Shown: in pieces, positions 11,401-23,360 of the stretch
Numbering within the stretch: the first letter of the stretch is position 1
How the letters are laid out: every line of letters begins with the position of its first letter
DNA from: Brasenia schreberi
Lineage: Eukaryota > Streptophyta > Magnoliopsida > Nymphaeales > Cabombaceae
Assembly (NCBI GenBank): GCA_036023115.1
Contig: JAYKKT010000037.1
Location: forward strand, 1,054,001 to 1,118,000
DNA length: 64,000 bases
Direction: 5' to 3'
Notes under the pieces: model-generated
What the model was told of the DNA's origin: nothing
The model's database searches: none
What the model saw: the letters and a program-made list of their open reading frames with translations, nothing else
Translations under genes and position numbers: made by a program

Positions 11401-13061
11401 ACTCCCTAGGATCTCTTATTGTTTTTCTTAGGCAAGATCGCATTTAACATTTGTTGCGTTACATTTTAGTTAGGTTCTGCACATCCATAATCACCTGACT
11501 GTTACATATTAACCGTTGCATATCCATCACTTTGGTACAACCGCTACTTGTTCCCATTTTTACCAAAATAATAGCTTCATCAAATCTTGATTTTTCATAG
11601 TGCATACAAAATTTAGGTTTTGTGAAACCCTTAACATGTATCCAATCTTCTAATTTATATAAAAACAATGTAAAACCAAGCCATAGAGTCAACTTTAATT
11701 TGCTTTCCTTTTATGCTTTGTAGACCAAAATCAAATTCTTTTCACAATCACCTTTTTATTTCGGCTGACAAGCGTTAGTTGTTACACTATAAAATTTCTA
11801 GCTAATAAAAGGAGAACCACTTGCACACTTGAATTGAAACGTGATCACAAAAAGGTTCTTATTCCTATTGTTTTTTGGATCTTAATCGGATTTGGATCTC
11901 TAAATCAGGCTTGGATTCTAGAACATATATGTCTAAATGGGATATGGGCCTAATATGATTATGGATCTAATTTGGGTTATAGATTGAATGTGGTTTGGAC
12001 GCTGATCAATATATAGAATAATGCAAGCAACTATTTGATGATGTAGTTGAATTATCTACAAGAACAAAACTCAGATATGCTGAACTATGTTGAAATAATC
12101 TATATGCTTATGCTGAAATTTATTTAAGAGTATGTACCTAAGATTGGAAACGATTATGGTTATGCTTATGCTGGAAATTTCAGAAAATATTAAACGAAGA
12201 AAGCACTATTTCTAAAATGCAACAATTAATAATGTATATGCTGAAATTATGTATATGCTGTTTTACCCTCTATGATGCCTGAATATGGGTATCTATATGA
12301 AATTGGTGCCCTGAAAAATCAGAATGTAAGTAACCAAGGATTAATGGATGAAGTTATTGCAATGTGATGGAAAAGGAAAGACCTAGATGACACTATTCTA
12401 ATTGACTATGAGTTAACTACTGTGAGATACAAACCGTGATGTATTATGATGATGCAAGGGAACCAAACCAGAAATATGTGGTTAATCCTTATGATTTTTA
12501 ATGTCGCAAAACTGAGAAAAAATATTTTTTAACTAAACAAGGATGTAAAGACCAATTTAAGGATTTTGGAGAGTACTAAGGTCCTGGAATCGACTTGCTA
12601 TGTGGAAGCAATTGAGATACCGGTAGATCCAAAAAAAAAAGGTCTAGACCGAGGCAACTAATGTCTCAGATGCTTATGGGGCTGACAACTATGAGGTAAA
12701 GATGATTGGGACAACCTACGATGCAAGAACTTAATAGGAAACTAAGAACTAATTATTGATATGCATATAATGCAAAAACCAGGTTTGAAAAGAGAGGAAA
12801 AGGGATACAAGAAGATGAAAAATCTTTAAAGAAGCCCTAGATGCAAGAATCTGATAAATGGTGCAAAGGTGAAAGGATTAGGGAACTTGGTATGAATAAT
12901 GTAAATGCAGAAATTATTTAAACTACTAAATACCTAATATGGTTAAAACAAAAAGATATGAAAGGCCTAAGTAACTATTGTGGTCAGCCAACACTAGGGA
13001 TTAATAAAGGTAACAACAAAAGAGAGATGAGTTCCTAGGGTGATAACGACAAAAAGGGGGG
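11401..13061. other. Non-coding host sequence between inverted arm and hAT
   Basis: AT-rich sequence with no believable gene. Loosely repeated tatgctgaaatt phrases lie at 12060-12260. It continues on the far side of the nested insertions at 29155, so it and 29155-29690 were once contiguous and form the middle of the inverted-arm structure. Confidence 0.5.
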
Positions 13062-13432
13062 CTAGCGAGTAGAGATGTCGGTATGGGTCAGACGGGCTGG
13101 CCTGGCTCTGGCCCTGGTTGGCTTAAGGAAAATACGGGCCTGTAAAATGCTGGCCCAGGTCGGGTCGACCCATATGCTTTAGAGCAACTTTTTAGTGGAT
13201 CTGTCTTTGGCATCTCCATAGTGAAAAAAAGAAGTTTCTTTGAATGAATTTAGAGTAGAAAATGTCCCAAACAGAACCAAGTCAATTGTTGATGGATATA
13301 TTTTCTTTGCAAAAAGTTAAATTTCATTTACGTTTTTCCCACTTGCTTTCTTGTTTTAATAACAAGTATCGCTAACCACTTTTGATACAATAAAAATGCT
13401 ATTGTGATTCATTGAAACTAAGTATTGCAGCC
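13062..13432. mobile_element. hAT-like MITE, left part, with target duplication
   Basis: 13062-13069 is ctagcgag, repeated exactly at 29147-29154 as an 8-bp target-site duplication. It is followed by the terminal inverted repeat TAGAGATGTC (13070-13079), matched by the reverse complement of 29137-29146. Sub-terminal GGGC/GGCC-rich sequence follows. An 8-bp duplication and a TAGRG-like end fit the hAT superfamily. No transposase is present; the surviving parts total about 550 bases, so it is a non-autonomous MITE split by gypsy insertions starting at 13433. Confidence 0.75.
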
Positions 13433-14240
13433 TTTAGGAGCCATAGAATTACCCATGAAAGTCGGAAATATTCGACACACGGGGTTGTTTCATGTCTTAG
13501 ACATAAACCCCATTACAACCTATTACTAGGAAGGTCATAGATTCATAGTCTTCGGGCCGTTCCTTCCACCTTTCACAAGTGTGTGAAAATCCCGTATGAA
13601 AACCAAGTAGTGGTGATTCTTGGAGAAGATCAACCTCAACTTAAGGGAATCCAGAATTTCCCTTGCATATCAAATCATCCATTCCATGAAGAAGTCGTGG
13701 AGAGGCCTCTTCCACCCTTAGCCAAAGCTCCCTTGGTCGACCACTATCGAGGAGTCGTCCACCTCCTAGGCAAACCCGAAGCCAAGAAGTCGTCCTCCCC
13801 TAGAGCCACTCATCCTCTAGGGAAGCCTAAGCCCTCCCCAAATGAAACACATTCTCCTAAGGTCGTGTGCATCCTAGGGAAACCCAAGTCATCCCTAACC
13901 CATGTCTCCAAGACCCTAGCCAAGCCTAACCGTGTGTACATCCATGACCTAGATGATACCATGTTCCAAGACCATCCCCTTTACCAAAATTTTTCAAAAC
14001 TTAAAAATCCTTGGAATATGTTGTTGAACATGGGATATACACCATATCAAGGTCTAGGAGCCCGAAGCTAAGGTAAGGTAGAACCCATCCTACCTAATCC
14101 AAACCTAAATTGATATGGATTAGGCTATATCCCATCCATACCCCCTGAGTCACCACCTAAGACCGCTTGGGTCAAGGGTACCCTACAACCTGCTAACACT
14201 AAGACCTATGGCCTAGACCTCTTGTTTAGAGTCTAATTCA
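13433..14240 (+). pseudogene. Gypsy P1: protease end and G-patch-like linker (first copy)
   Basis: Plus-strand polyprotein segment, truncated at its 5' end. It begins inside the protease C-terminus (GLFHVLDINP, then a broken LLLGRS), then [20 protein letters not shown]. An open stretch at 13583-14071 carries a Pro-rich region with repeated HLLGKP/CILGKP phrases and the G-patch-like motif MLLNMGYTPYQGLGARS. Gag, PBS and the 5' LTR are missing, so the piece cannot be expressed from its own promoter. Confidence 0.75.
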
Positions 14241-14690
14241 TAGTATTTTCTTTGTAAGTTTGATGGAAGACCCCTCCTCATCCAAAAATAAATAAAAAAA
14301 ATTATATATTTACAAAAGCCAAAAAAAATTAGAAAATTCCCAAAATTCAAAAATATTTTAAAAATCTGAAAATTCCAAAAAAAAAGTGGTTTATGTTTCT
14401 TATTCTAGTCTTTGTTTACAAAAAGCCAAAAAAATTGAAAAATTTGAAATTTTCAAAAAGAAAATCTTTTATATTCATCTTTCTATCTATTGCTTTGAAA
14501 AAGACAAAAAAATTCTAAAATTCTAAAATTCTAAAAATATTGGCCATGTACAAAGCACATTTTCGAGTTCTTTCAAAAATATTGGTCATGTACAAAGCCC
14601 ATTTTCGAGTTCCACTTATGTTTTGAGTTCTTTAAAAAATTCATGGATTCTATGTACACAACCCCACTCTATTGCGTATCACTTTCCTAG
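14241..14690 (+). pseudogene. Gypsy P1: Lys-rich linker (first copy)
   Basis: A-rich low-complexity stretch coding for Lys/Phe/Asn/Ile-rich peptide of the kind seen in every copy between the G-patch-like motif and RT. An imperfect direct repeat (attggycatgtacaaagc) occurs near 14540 and 14580. Confidence 0.6.
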
Positions 14691-15307
14691 AAATTAAAAT
14701 GCTTGAGAATAATCAAAGCAAGAAAGAAGATCTCCTCATCCATGAGGAATATCAAGACTCCAAGCTTCTTGAATTTCATAAAATCCTTGCCTTGGAAAAA
14801 CCTTCAAATTTCGTAGAAGGGGATTTCATAGAAGTTAATCTAGGGAGTGAGTCTAACCCAAAGTGTGTCAAAATAGGTGCTTGTTTACATGAGCATGAAA
14901 AAGCATCTTTCATTATATTTTTTAAATCCTATGTAAATGTATTTGCATGAACCTATGAAGACATGCCGGGTTTAGACCCTAAGATCGTAAAACATCATCT
15001 ACTCTTACAACCAAATGCAGAACCCGTGAAACAAAAGCTTAGAAAAATCCATCCCGATGTTCACTCCCAAGTAAAAGAGGGTTTAGAAGATATTTTAAAA
15101 GCCAGATTTATAAAACCCATTACTTATTCCGATTGACTTTCAAATATTGCTGTGGTTCGAAAATCCAATGGGAAAATATGAATTTGCATTGATTTTAGAA
15201 ATTTGAACAAAGCCACTCCAAAAGATAATTTTCCTCTTCCAAACATTGATTTGATAGTGGATAGTGTTGCAAATCATGAGTTGTTTTCTTTCATGGATGG
15301 TTATTCG
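14672..15307 (+). pseudogene. Gypsy P1: RT N-terminal part (first copy), cut at DGYS
   Basis: Open stretch 14672-14950 holds the conserved pre-RT region (EFHKILALEKPSNFVEGDFI, CLHEHEKASFI). Further on come YEDMPGLDPKI, KPVKQKLRKIHPDV and the RT start [17 protein letters not shown], ending at FMDGYS near 15307. Stops include TGA at 15134-15136 (in place of Trp) and TGA at 15179-15181 (in place of a conserved Arg). At 15307 the frame runs directly into a second copy of the protease end. Confidence 0.75.
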
Positions 15308-16020
15308 TTGTTTCATATCTTAGACATAAACCCCCATTACAACTTGTTAGGGAGGCCTTGGATACATAGCCTTCGAGCCGTCCCTTCGACATTTCACAAG
15401 TGCCTCAAGTTTTTATGGGATAAAGTAGTGGTGATCCTTGGAGAAGACCACCCACACCTTAAGGGAATCCAAAACTTCTCTTGCATATCAAGTCACCTCT
15501 CAAGTGAGAAGGCCGTGGAGATGCCTCACTCACCCCAAGTTGTGTACACCCTAGGAGACTCCCAACCCCATAGAGTCGTCCATCTCCTAGGAACCCCCAA
15601 ACCTTCAAAGCCACCCTCTCCTAGGATCGTGTGTCCTAGGAAAGCCTAAGTCTTCCCTCACCCAGACTCATCAACTCCTACCCAAGCCAACTCGTGTGTA
15701 TATCCATGACATCGATGACACTTTATTCCAAGGTCATCCTCTTTACAAAAAATTTTTAAAACTCAAAAAGCCTTCAAATATGATGTTAAACATGGGATAT
15801 ACACCCTACAAGGGTCTAGGAGCCCAAAACCAAGGTAAAATAGAACTCATCTTTTCTCTTCCTAACCCAAATCGACATGGATTAGGATACATCCATCCAT
15901 ATCCCCTGAGCCACCACCTAAGACCAATTAGGTCAAGGGTGCCCTAAAACCCACTAACACTGAAACCTATGGCTTAGACCTCTTGTTTAAAGTCTAATTC
16001 ATAGTGTTTTCTTTGTAGGT
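15308..16020 (+). pseudogene. Gypsy P1: protease end and linker (second copy)
   Basis: Second copy of the segment at 13485-14240. The open frame 15203-15649 is an in-frame chimera: RT peptide up to DGYS, then [20 protein letters not shown] from the protease. 15696-15947 carries the G-patch-like motif MLNMGYTPYKGLGAQNQGK. The arrangement is a tandem duplication with units 13485-15307 and 15308-17032. Confidence 0.8.
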
Positions 16021-16430
16021 TTGATGGAAGACCCCTTTTTAGAGAAAAAAATCAAAAGAAGTATATATTTGGAAAAAACAAAAAAATCTAGAAAACTTTT
16101 AAAATCCAAAAACATTGGAAAATTTTGAAAATTTCAAAAAGAAAGTCTTTTGTATTCATTCCCTTAACATTTGCTTGGAAAAAGCCAAAAAAATTGAGAA
16201 ACCTAAAAATTTCAAAAAGAATGTCTTTTATATTTATCCTTCTAGCTTGTGTTTGGAAAAAGACAAAAAAATCAAAAAATATGAAAACCCCAAAAACATT
16301 AGTTTTTAAAGCTATATACAAACTCCAATTTCGAGTTTTACAAAACCTATATATATTCCCAAACCAAAATAGGCTAAATCCATTATCCATAACCCTACTC
16401 TCTTGCATGATACTTTCCTAGAAATCAAAG
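16021..16430 (+). pseudogene. Gypsy P1: Lys-rich peptide-repeat linker (second copy)
   Basis: The 64-codon open stretch at 16115-16309 shows two tandem modules of about 25-28 residues: ENFKKKVFCI...LEKAKKIEK and KNFKKNVFYI...LEKDKKIKK. No known domain is recognised. Equivalent modules are in M0, P2 and both M2 linkers. Confidence 0.65.
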
Positions 16431-17688
16431 CACTTAAAGTAATCAAAGCAAGGAGGAAGATCTCCCCATCCATGAAGAAGATTAAAACTCCGAGCTTCCC
16501 GAATTTCATAGAATCCTTGACTTGGAAAAACCTTCAAAATCCGTAGGAGGGGATTTCATATAAGTCAATCTAAGGAGTGAGTCTAACCCAAAGTGTATCA
16601 AAATAGGTGCATGTTTGCATGAGCATGAAAAAGAATCATTCATTACATGTTTGAAATCATATATTGATGTATTTGCATCGACCTATGAAGACATGTCGGG
16701 TCTAGACCCTAAAATCGTAGAGCATCATCTACCCTTAGAACACAATGCAAAACCCGTGAAACAAAAGCTTAGAAAAATCCATCCCGATGTACAAGGTGAA
16801 AAGGGTTTAGAAGATCTTTTAAAAGCCGGATTTATAAAAACCATTGCTTATTCCGATTGTCTTTCAAATATTATTGTGGTTCGAAAATCCAATGGAAAAA
16901 TATGAATTTGCATTGATTTTAGAAATTTGAACAAAGCAAGTCCAAAAGATAATTTTTCTCTTCCAAATATTGATTTGATAGTGGATAGCACTGCAAATCA
17001 TGAGATATTTTCTTTCATGAATGGCTATTCGGGTTATAATCAAATTAAGCTAGTACCAAAAGATCAAGCAAAAACTATTTTTACTACACCTTGGGGCACA
17101 TACTGCTATACGGTTATGCCATTTGGTTTGAAAAATGCCGGTGCCACATACCAAAGAGCCATGACTTCTATTTTCCATCATCAAATACATGAGCTCTTGG
17201 AAGTATATGTGGATGATCTTTTGGTAAAATCAAAAACCCGATGCACACACATACAATCTTTGTAAAAGGTTTTCGAAAGACTTAGGCTTTATAAAGTAAA
17301 GCTAAACCCTCAAAATGTGTTTTTGGAGTAGAATCGGGGAAACTCTTAGGGTTCATGGTAAGCCAAAGGGGCATAGAAGTCGATCCCTCTAAGTGTTGAG
17401 CCATCATAGATATGCCTCCACCCTCCAACTTGACCCAAATCCGAAGCCTCCAAGGTCGACTCCAAGCAATTAGGAGATTCATCTCCAATTTAGCAATAAG
17501 ATATGAACCATTCAATAGGCTTTTAAGAAAAGGGGTTAAATTTGAATGGGATGCCGAGTGCCAAAAAGCTTTTGAAAGATTAAAAACTTATTTGGTAAAT
17601 CTTCCGATTTTAAAATCTACAAAGCAAAAAAAACCATTATTGCTTTATATTTTCATTCATGCGAATGCAATGGGTGCTTTACTTGGTA
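16431..17688 (+). pseudogene. Gypsy P1: reverse transcriptase, truncated in RNase H
   Basis: Second RT copy. It has YEDMSGLDPKIVEHHLPL, PVKQKLRKIHPDV, then TGA at 16903-16905 at a conserved Arg codon. 16927-17265 is a clean RT core: [43 protein letters not shown] and the catalytic VYVDDLLVK. 17412-17688 is the connection and start of RNase H (SLQGRLQAIRRFISNLA, KPLLLYIFIHANAMGALLG). At 17688 the sequence jumps into the 3' spacer, so most of RNase H and all of integrase are deleted. The jump lies in a TTGGTRA shared with P2 near 25340, suggesting a microhomology deletion. Confidence 0.85.
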
Positions 17689-18733
17689 ACATTTCAAAAA
17701 TCTTTGGCTTACAAAATGAAGCCTTATTCAAAATGACAATATTTTCAAATGGTAGATGCTATTAAGAAATGGGATGATCTTAGTTGAATCGAGTAGCCAA
17801 AGGGATAAGTTTTCTCCCATTTTACTTCTCTCTCTAAAAGGAAAATTGGCAAAATCAAAAGAAAAAGAGAATACAAAAACTCGTCCAAAAAGAGGTCTTC
17901 CTTCAAATAGAAAGAGGGAATACAAAAATTCCTCCGAAAAAGGTCTTCTCTTAAAAATATATATATATAAAAAAAAATCCTCCAAAAAGAAAAAGAAAAG
18001 GAAGCCCTCGATATTGATAGAAAAGAAAAAATTCAAAGCTCAAAAAGAGCAATTTTTCATCTCTTTGCCTCAAATCACGGGACATTTCAAAAGAGACCGT
18101 GGTAATTCTTTCTCAAATCCCTACAACTTATCCCAATGGAGAAAGGTTTATCCATGAAAATCCTAAAGTAGGAATAGAATCTACTTATTTGGATTTCATT
18201 TTGTTTGAGGATTAGACTTTGTTATGTGGGAAATGGAATTTTGAAATGTTTTCCAAAATTTCCTACAAAACCTCTACTAAGTAGTGCGTATTGAAACCCA
18301 AATGAAGGAAAATATGAAAAATCGGAAATCTTTTTGATAGAAACTAAAAGGAGTTTTCTTCGAAAATGAATTTTGAAAACACGAAATGTCAAAATGACAT
18401 GGGATTATCCTACTTGGGGCAGTCGGCCTTCATAAGCTTCTCCTCAAGCTCATTCATGTCTTCAGTGAGTATCTAAAACCTCATACCCCATGTGCATCAC
18501 ACACCATGCATGCATCCAAAGTCGTTCATGCATGATCATATCTAGGACAGATACCCAATATAAGTCAAGTCCCCTTTGGCTAAAATACCCTCCTTTATAG
18601 CCCAAGAAAAAGGACTTTAGGAAATGAAGGATGATTTATATTCTCAAGAATAATTTGAGAAATAAATCAAAAAGAGTGTTTTCTTCTTTTTCATTATCCA
18701 AATAAATTTGGATTAATGCCAAAGAGGGGCATT
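17689..18733 (+). mobile_element. Gypsy P1: 3' spacer, palindrome and polypurine tract
   Basis: Non-coding spacer between pol and 3' LTR, matching 25340-26362 and the reverse complement of 1-860 and 39.7-40.8 kb. It is very rich in purine runs (17860-18010). Near its end is an interrupted palindrome, ATCCAAAT-AA-ATTTGGAT (18696-18713), then the polypurine tract CCAAAGAGGGGCATT (18719-18733) that would prime plus-strand DNA synthesis, directly before the LTR. Confidence 0.75.
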
Positions 18734-20915
18734 TGTAAACACCTAAATCAATTTTTTTAAATACCCTCAATTTCGAAAGCCCAAATGATTTAAAACCTTT
18801 TGCTTTAAAATTAAGATTTTAAATCTTTTAAAAAGGTGTCAAACTAAATGTTTTAAATTAAAGTTAAAGGGACAAAGTCCATATGGTTTGAACGAATCAG
18901 GCGAAAAGGTGGGACCCATTTCAAGCTAGGATCGAGCTCACGAAAGATAAGCTCGGAAGCAAGGGAGTAGACCAAGTCCAAGTATATCTTCGTCAAAAAG
19001 CCAAACCAAATGGGTCAGCTCTCACAAGGTAGCTTAAGTACTTATCATATCAAATCGAATTGAGTCAACAATTTCCTTGAACCAAGTGTCACATTTTGAC
19101 CAAGGCTGACTGACTTTTGCAAGTTGAAATGAATTGAATTTGGGGGCTGACTCCTAAGATTTATCAAGCTATATCCAACTTATGTATCAAAATAAATCAA
19201 GCAAGGTGAAGATAGGCCACAAAGGAGGATGATCAAGGCCTTGAATCAAGCCAAGCCAAGTGCATTCAAGTCCAAACGACCAGGACAAAAGGCACATGGA
19301 TGGAACCAAGGCCCAACCCATATGGCTGGCCCAACTTTGACCATGAGGGACCACCTAATCACGTGAAGATTGAAGCCCTTGGGGTTGGGTTAGATCTTGG
19401 ATCACCCGTCCCAAGGAAGGGCCTAAAAGATCCACCCTTGGCCTATAAATTGAGGCCAAGGGTGGAGCATGAATCCCATCTAAGGAGTTCATCTTGGGGA
19501 GACCATCAAAGGTGCTACACTTTGAGAGTTTTTGTGAGAGTTTGAGTGTTGCTAGGGAAGAGCCTAGAGAGAGAAGGGAGTCTAACATCTAGGACAAGGC
19601 TTAGAGAGAGTGTGAGTGATCAATCAAAAAGGGGGAAAGGGACCAAGTGAAGGTCGGCCACTACCTTGGAGGCCGATCATTGTGTAAGTCCGGGTAAGTG
19701 CTGCTCTAACTTGTTTCTTTCACATCTCTTCTTCATATTAAATTCAAAAGGGGTTGTATTAATGGAGCTTTATCTCCTCCCATGATCTAATAGAAGTAGA
19801 TGTTGCTGAAATTTCCCTTTCTTTTGATTATACACTCTATGTATTTGAGTTCTTTATTCTATCTCTTTATTTTTAATAAACACTCTATATCTTCTAATGC
19901 TCTCTATGCTTAAGCTATTAAGTATATTTCAATTCGTTTCCCTTTAACACGTTAATTCGTGATGTTGTGTTGTTGCATTTCAATTCATGTGAGTTTGCAT
20001 CACGTCTGTTTTAAAAACCAAAAATCTAGTTTTCATTATCTCCGCATACATGGATTGATTAATTTTTAATTACCGAACCTCTACTCCAATTATTCTAAAA
20101 CATTACACACCTCTTCTACACACACAGACCTACTTTTTAAAAAAAATCAAGAATTTTAGGATTGTACAACACCATAATTAAAATTATGCAAAATCAGAAA
20201 AGTTTTTGTAAACTGTTTGTCCAACCAGTTTTCCTACAAGAGAGCTTGGGTATTCATCCCATAACTCTGTTTGTGAATATCCAAAATCGATGATTTCTAG
20301 TTCAATGGAAAGCTAACTTGCATAGCTTTCTAGCAAAACCAAATTCATTAAAGTTGGAACTCTGAGCACCGAGTTACAGTCTCATCTTTAAGTCTCTATA
20401 TTTCTGTGACCGAACAGTTTTGGGTGCCTGAGCAGAGGCACTTCCTAGATTTAATTCTGCAATAATACAACTTCAAATCACAATATGAAAGATGTCCTAG
20501 ACTCCCTACACCTCAGGCTTAGTGCTTTAAAATTTTGATGATTTTTGGAGGTCTGTAAAATATTTAAAAAGATTCGGAAAACAAGTCCTGAAAATAGAGT
20601 TTTCTGTTTTTCAAAACTTATTCATTTTGAAACTTTAAATCAAGTGCACTTGTTTAACATTCTCAAACGCCTTTGCTTTTACATGAATTTGGAAATATTA
20701 CCTATCTAGTTGGAATCCCTAAGCACTTAGACTGACCTTTGAGCATTGGTTCAAGAAGGTCTAAAGCAAAAAGAGCCCGCTTAGCCACAATCACCCGTCA
20801 GATTTAACTTTTGTTAGTTTTTAAAAAATTAGCTGGCACGCTCGCGCACTAAATAGAATTGAAAGTTTTATTCCAAGTCTCTACATAGGCTTGGAGTGAA
20901 AATTTTATGTCTACA
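18734..20915 (+). mobile_element. Gypsy P1: 3' LTR
   Basis: 2182-bp LTR with canonical ends TGTAAACACC...TCTACA. It has a TATA box at 19443-19450 (GGCCTATAAAT). The U5 end matches the LTR ends at 28956 and, reversed, 10293. It follows the polypurine tract, so it is a 3' LTR. Its CA end abuts internal linker sequence of P2 without a PBS, which fits insertion of P1 into P2. Confidence 0.85.
19443..19450 (+). promoter_or_regulatory. LTR TATA box
   Basis: CTATAAAT in the context GGCCTATAAATTGAGGCC. The GCCTATAAA core is shared with 27952 (plus) and 54701 (minus). Confidence 0.6.
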
Positions 20916-21143
20916 CCCACTCATACTCCCTGAGCCACCACCTAAGACCAATTAGATTAAGGGGACCCTAAAACCGACTAAAACCGAAACCTATGGGCTA
21001 GACCTCTTGTTTGGAGTCTAATTCATGGTGTTTTCTTTGTAGGTTTGATGGAAGACCCCTTTCATTGAAAAAAAAATCCAAAAAAAAGGTATATATTTTG
21101 AAAAAACCAAAACAATTTTAGAAAACTCTCAAAACCGAAAAAC
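20916..21143 (+). mobile_element. Gypsy P2: linker remnant left of RTE
   Basis: Plus-strand linker (compare 15895-16110): end of the G-patch-side linker (minus-like phrase ctgagccaccacctaagacc), then the stop-containing start of the Lys-rich linker. 21127-21143 is the left copy of the RTE target duplication. The protease and gag of P2 should lie upstream of P1 but are deleted. Confidence 0.7.
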
Positions 21144-21347
21144 AACAAACAAACAACAACTAAGCCTTTTCCCATACTAGACGGGGTCAGCTACAAGGAT
21201 TCTTTGTTTCCACAGATTCCTATCGTGTGTCAAGTTAGCAGTTAACTCCCAATAAGCTAGATCATTTTTTATTGTTTCTTTCCAACACTTTTGTGGTCAT
21301 CCTCTACCTCTTTTAATACTTTCTGAATTTAGTTTTTCTAACCTTCT

Positions 21348-22400
21348 TTAAAGTTCTTCTTTTGATCTTCTTTCTATATGTCCAAACCATCTTAAATGAT
21401 GTTCTCTCATTTTATCCTCTCTTGGTGTCACTCCTAATTTGTTTGTAATAACCTCATTATGTATACGGTTTTTTCTTGTATGACCACAAATCCATCTCAA
21501 CATCTTCATTTTTGTCGCAGACATCTTTTGTACATGTTGATGATTAATTTCCCAACACTCACAACCATAAAACATGACAGGCCTAATTGCTGCTCTATAA
21601 TATTTACCTTTTAATTTTAATGGTATCTTCTTATAACAAAGAATACCTGATGCTCCTCTCCATTTTAACCAACCAGCATTAATTCTATGTGTAACATCTC
21701 CATCAATTCTTCCATCACTCTGAAAAATTGACCCTAAGTATTTAAAACTTTCCTTTTGGGAAATGCAATGTGTGCCAACTTTAATTTCTATGTCCACTGA
21801 AGTAGCCAAATGATCAAACTTACATTCCATATATTCTGTCTTTGTTCTACTAAGTCGAAGGCCTTTGTTTTCTAATGTTTCTCTCCATAGTTCCAATTTT
21901 CTATTAACTTTTTCCTTAGACTCCTCCACTAATACAATGTCATCTGCAAATAACATACACCAAGGTACTTCATCTTGAATATGTTTTGTTAACTCATCCA
22001 TCACTATTATAAATAAGTATGGACTTAAAGTTGATCCTTGATGTAACCCAATATTAACTTCAAAGAAGTCTGTCGTTCCTTCATGAGTGCACACACATGT
22101 TTTTGCACCATCATACATGTCTCTTATAAGGTTAATATATGTCAATGGGATACCTCTTTTTTCCAAAGTTCTCCAAAGAACCTCCCTCGGTACTCTATCA
22201 TAAGCTTTTTCTAGATCAATAAATATCATGTGAAGGTCTTTCTTTTTTGCTCTAAAATGTTCCACAAGACGTCTCAAAAGGTGAATCGCTTCAATAGTAG
22301 ATCTGCCTGGCATGAATCTAAATTGGTTCTCTGTTGTACTTGATACTTGTCTTAACCTACGTTCGATAATTCTTTCCTATAATTTAATAGTATGACTCAT
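21348..22400 (-). pseudogene. RTE reverse transcriptase domain
   Basis: The longest open stretch (21348-22313, 321 codons) begins inside RT. It shows the D-box [18 protein letters not shown], the motif [20 protein letters not shown], the catalytic [15 protein letters not shown], and the C-terminal part [14 protein letters not shown]...INAGWLKWR and [17 protein letters not shown]. It would copy the element's RNA at a nicked target site. Upstream, TENQFRF continues the frame but a stop lies near 22380, so the apparent Met start is not real. Confidence 0.85.
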
Positions 22401-23360
22401 TAACTTGATATCTCGATAATTCGTACAATTTTGAATGTCTCCTTTATTCTTATATATGGGTATAAGTGTACTTGCTCTCCATTCCTCAGACATCTTTTGG
22501 TTTTTTCATATTTCATTAAATAGTCTTGTGAGCCAAGTGATTCCTATTTCTCCTAGTATTTTCTAAACTTCTATAAGAATATTATCTGGTCCTACCAATT
22601 TACCACCCTTCATATGTTTAAGAGCCTCTTTGACTTCATTCTTTTGAATACGTCGATAGAAATTGTGGTTTATATACTTTTCTGACTTGGCTAAATCTCC
22701 TAAACTAATACTAACATCTTTATTTTCATTAAAAAGATTATAAAAATAGTTTTTTCATCTATTTCTTATATCATCATTTGCTACTAGAATTTTTTCATCC
22801 TCGTCTTTTATACATCTAACATAATTAAGATCTTTAGTTTTCTTATCTCTAGCCCTAGCTATCCTAAAAATATCTCTTTCACCCTCTTTTGAGTTAAGTT
22901 TTTTATATAAGTCCTCCCAAATCTTAGCTTTTGCTTCACTAACGACCTTTTTTGCTTCCTTCTTTGCTTTCTTATAAGCTTCTAAAGTTTCACTAGTTTT
23001 CTTAGCATAATGTAATTTGTAACATGTCCTCTTTGCCTTGATTTTATTTTGTACTACTTCACTCCACCACCAAGCTTCTTTTTATGCTGGTACACCTCCC
23101 TTAGATAATCCTAATACATCTTTCGCCACTTTCTTAATATGTATAGCCATATTGTTCCACATATCACAGGGTGTACCAACATAATTCCAAACATCTCCTT
23201 AAAGGACTTTTTGTCTAAATATATCTTCTTTCTCACTTTTGAGGTTCCACCATTTAGTCTGAATGGCTCGATGCACTCTTTTCTTCTTTGTCCATTTTTT
23301 TATTTGTAAATCCATAACTAAAAGTCTATGTTGGGTGGTTAAGCTTTCTCTTGGAATTAC
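22401..23360 (-). pseudogene. RTE region between endonuclease and RT
   Basis: Decayed coding region joining the endonuclease to RT. It contains Lys-rich peptide (YKLHYAKKTSETLEAYKKAK; KKLNSKEGERDIFRIARARD; LNYVRCIKDEDEKILVAND) shared with the open stretch at 34591-34992. Several stops are present. Confidence 0.7.

Noticed and set aside
17728..18157. Lys- and Phe-rich frames on both strands
   Set aside because: Purine-tract low complexity in the P1 3' spacer; no similarity to a protein.
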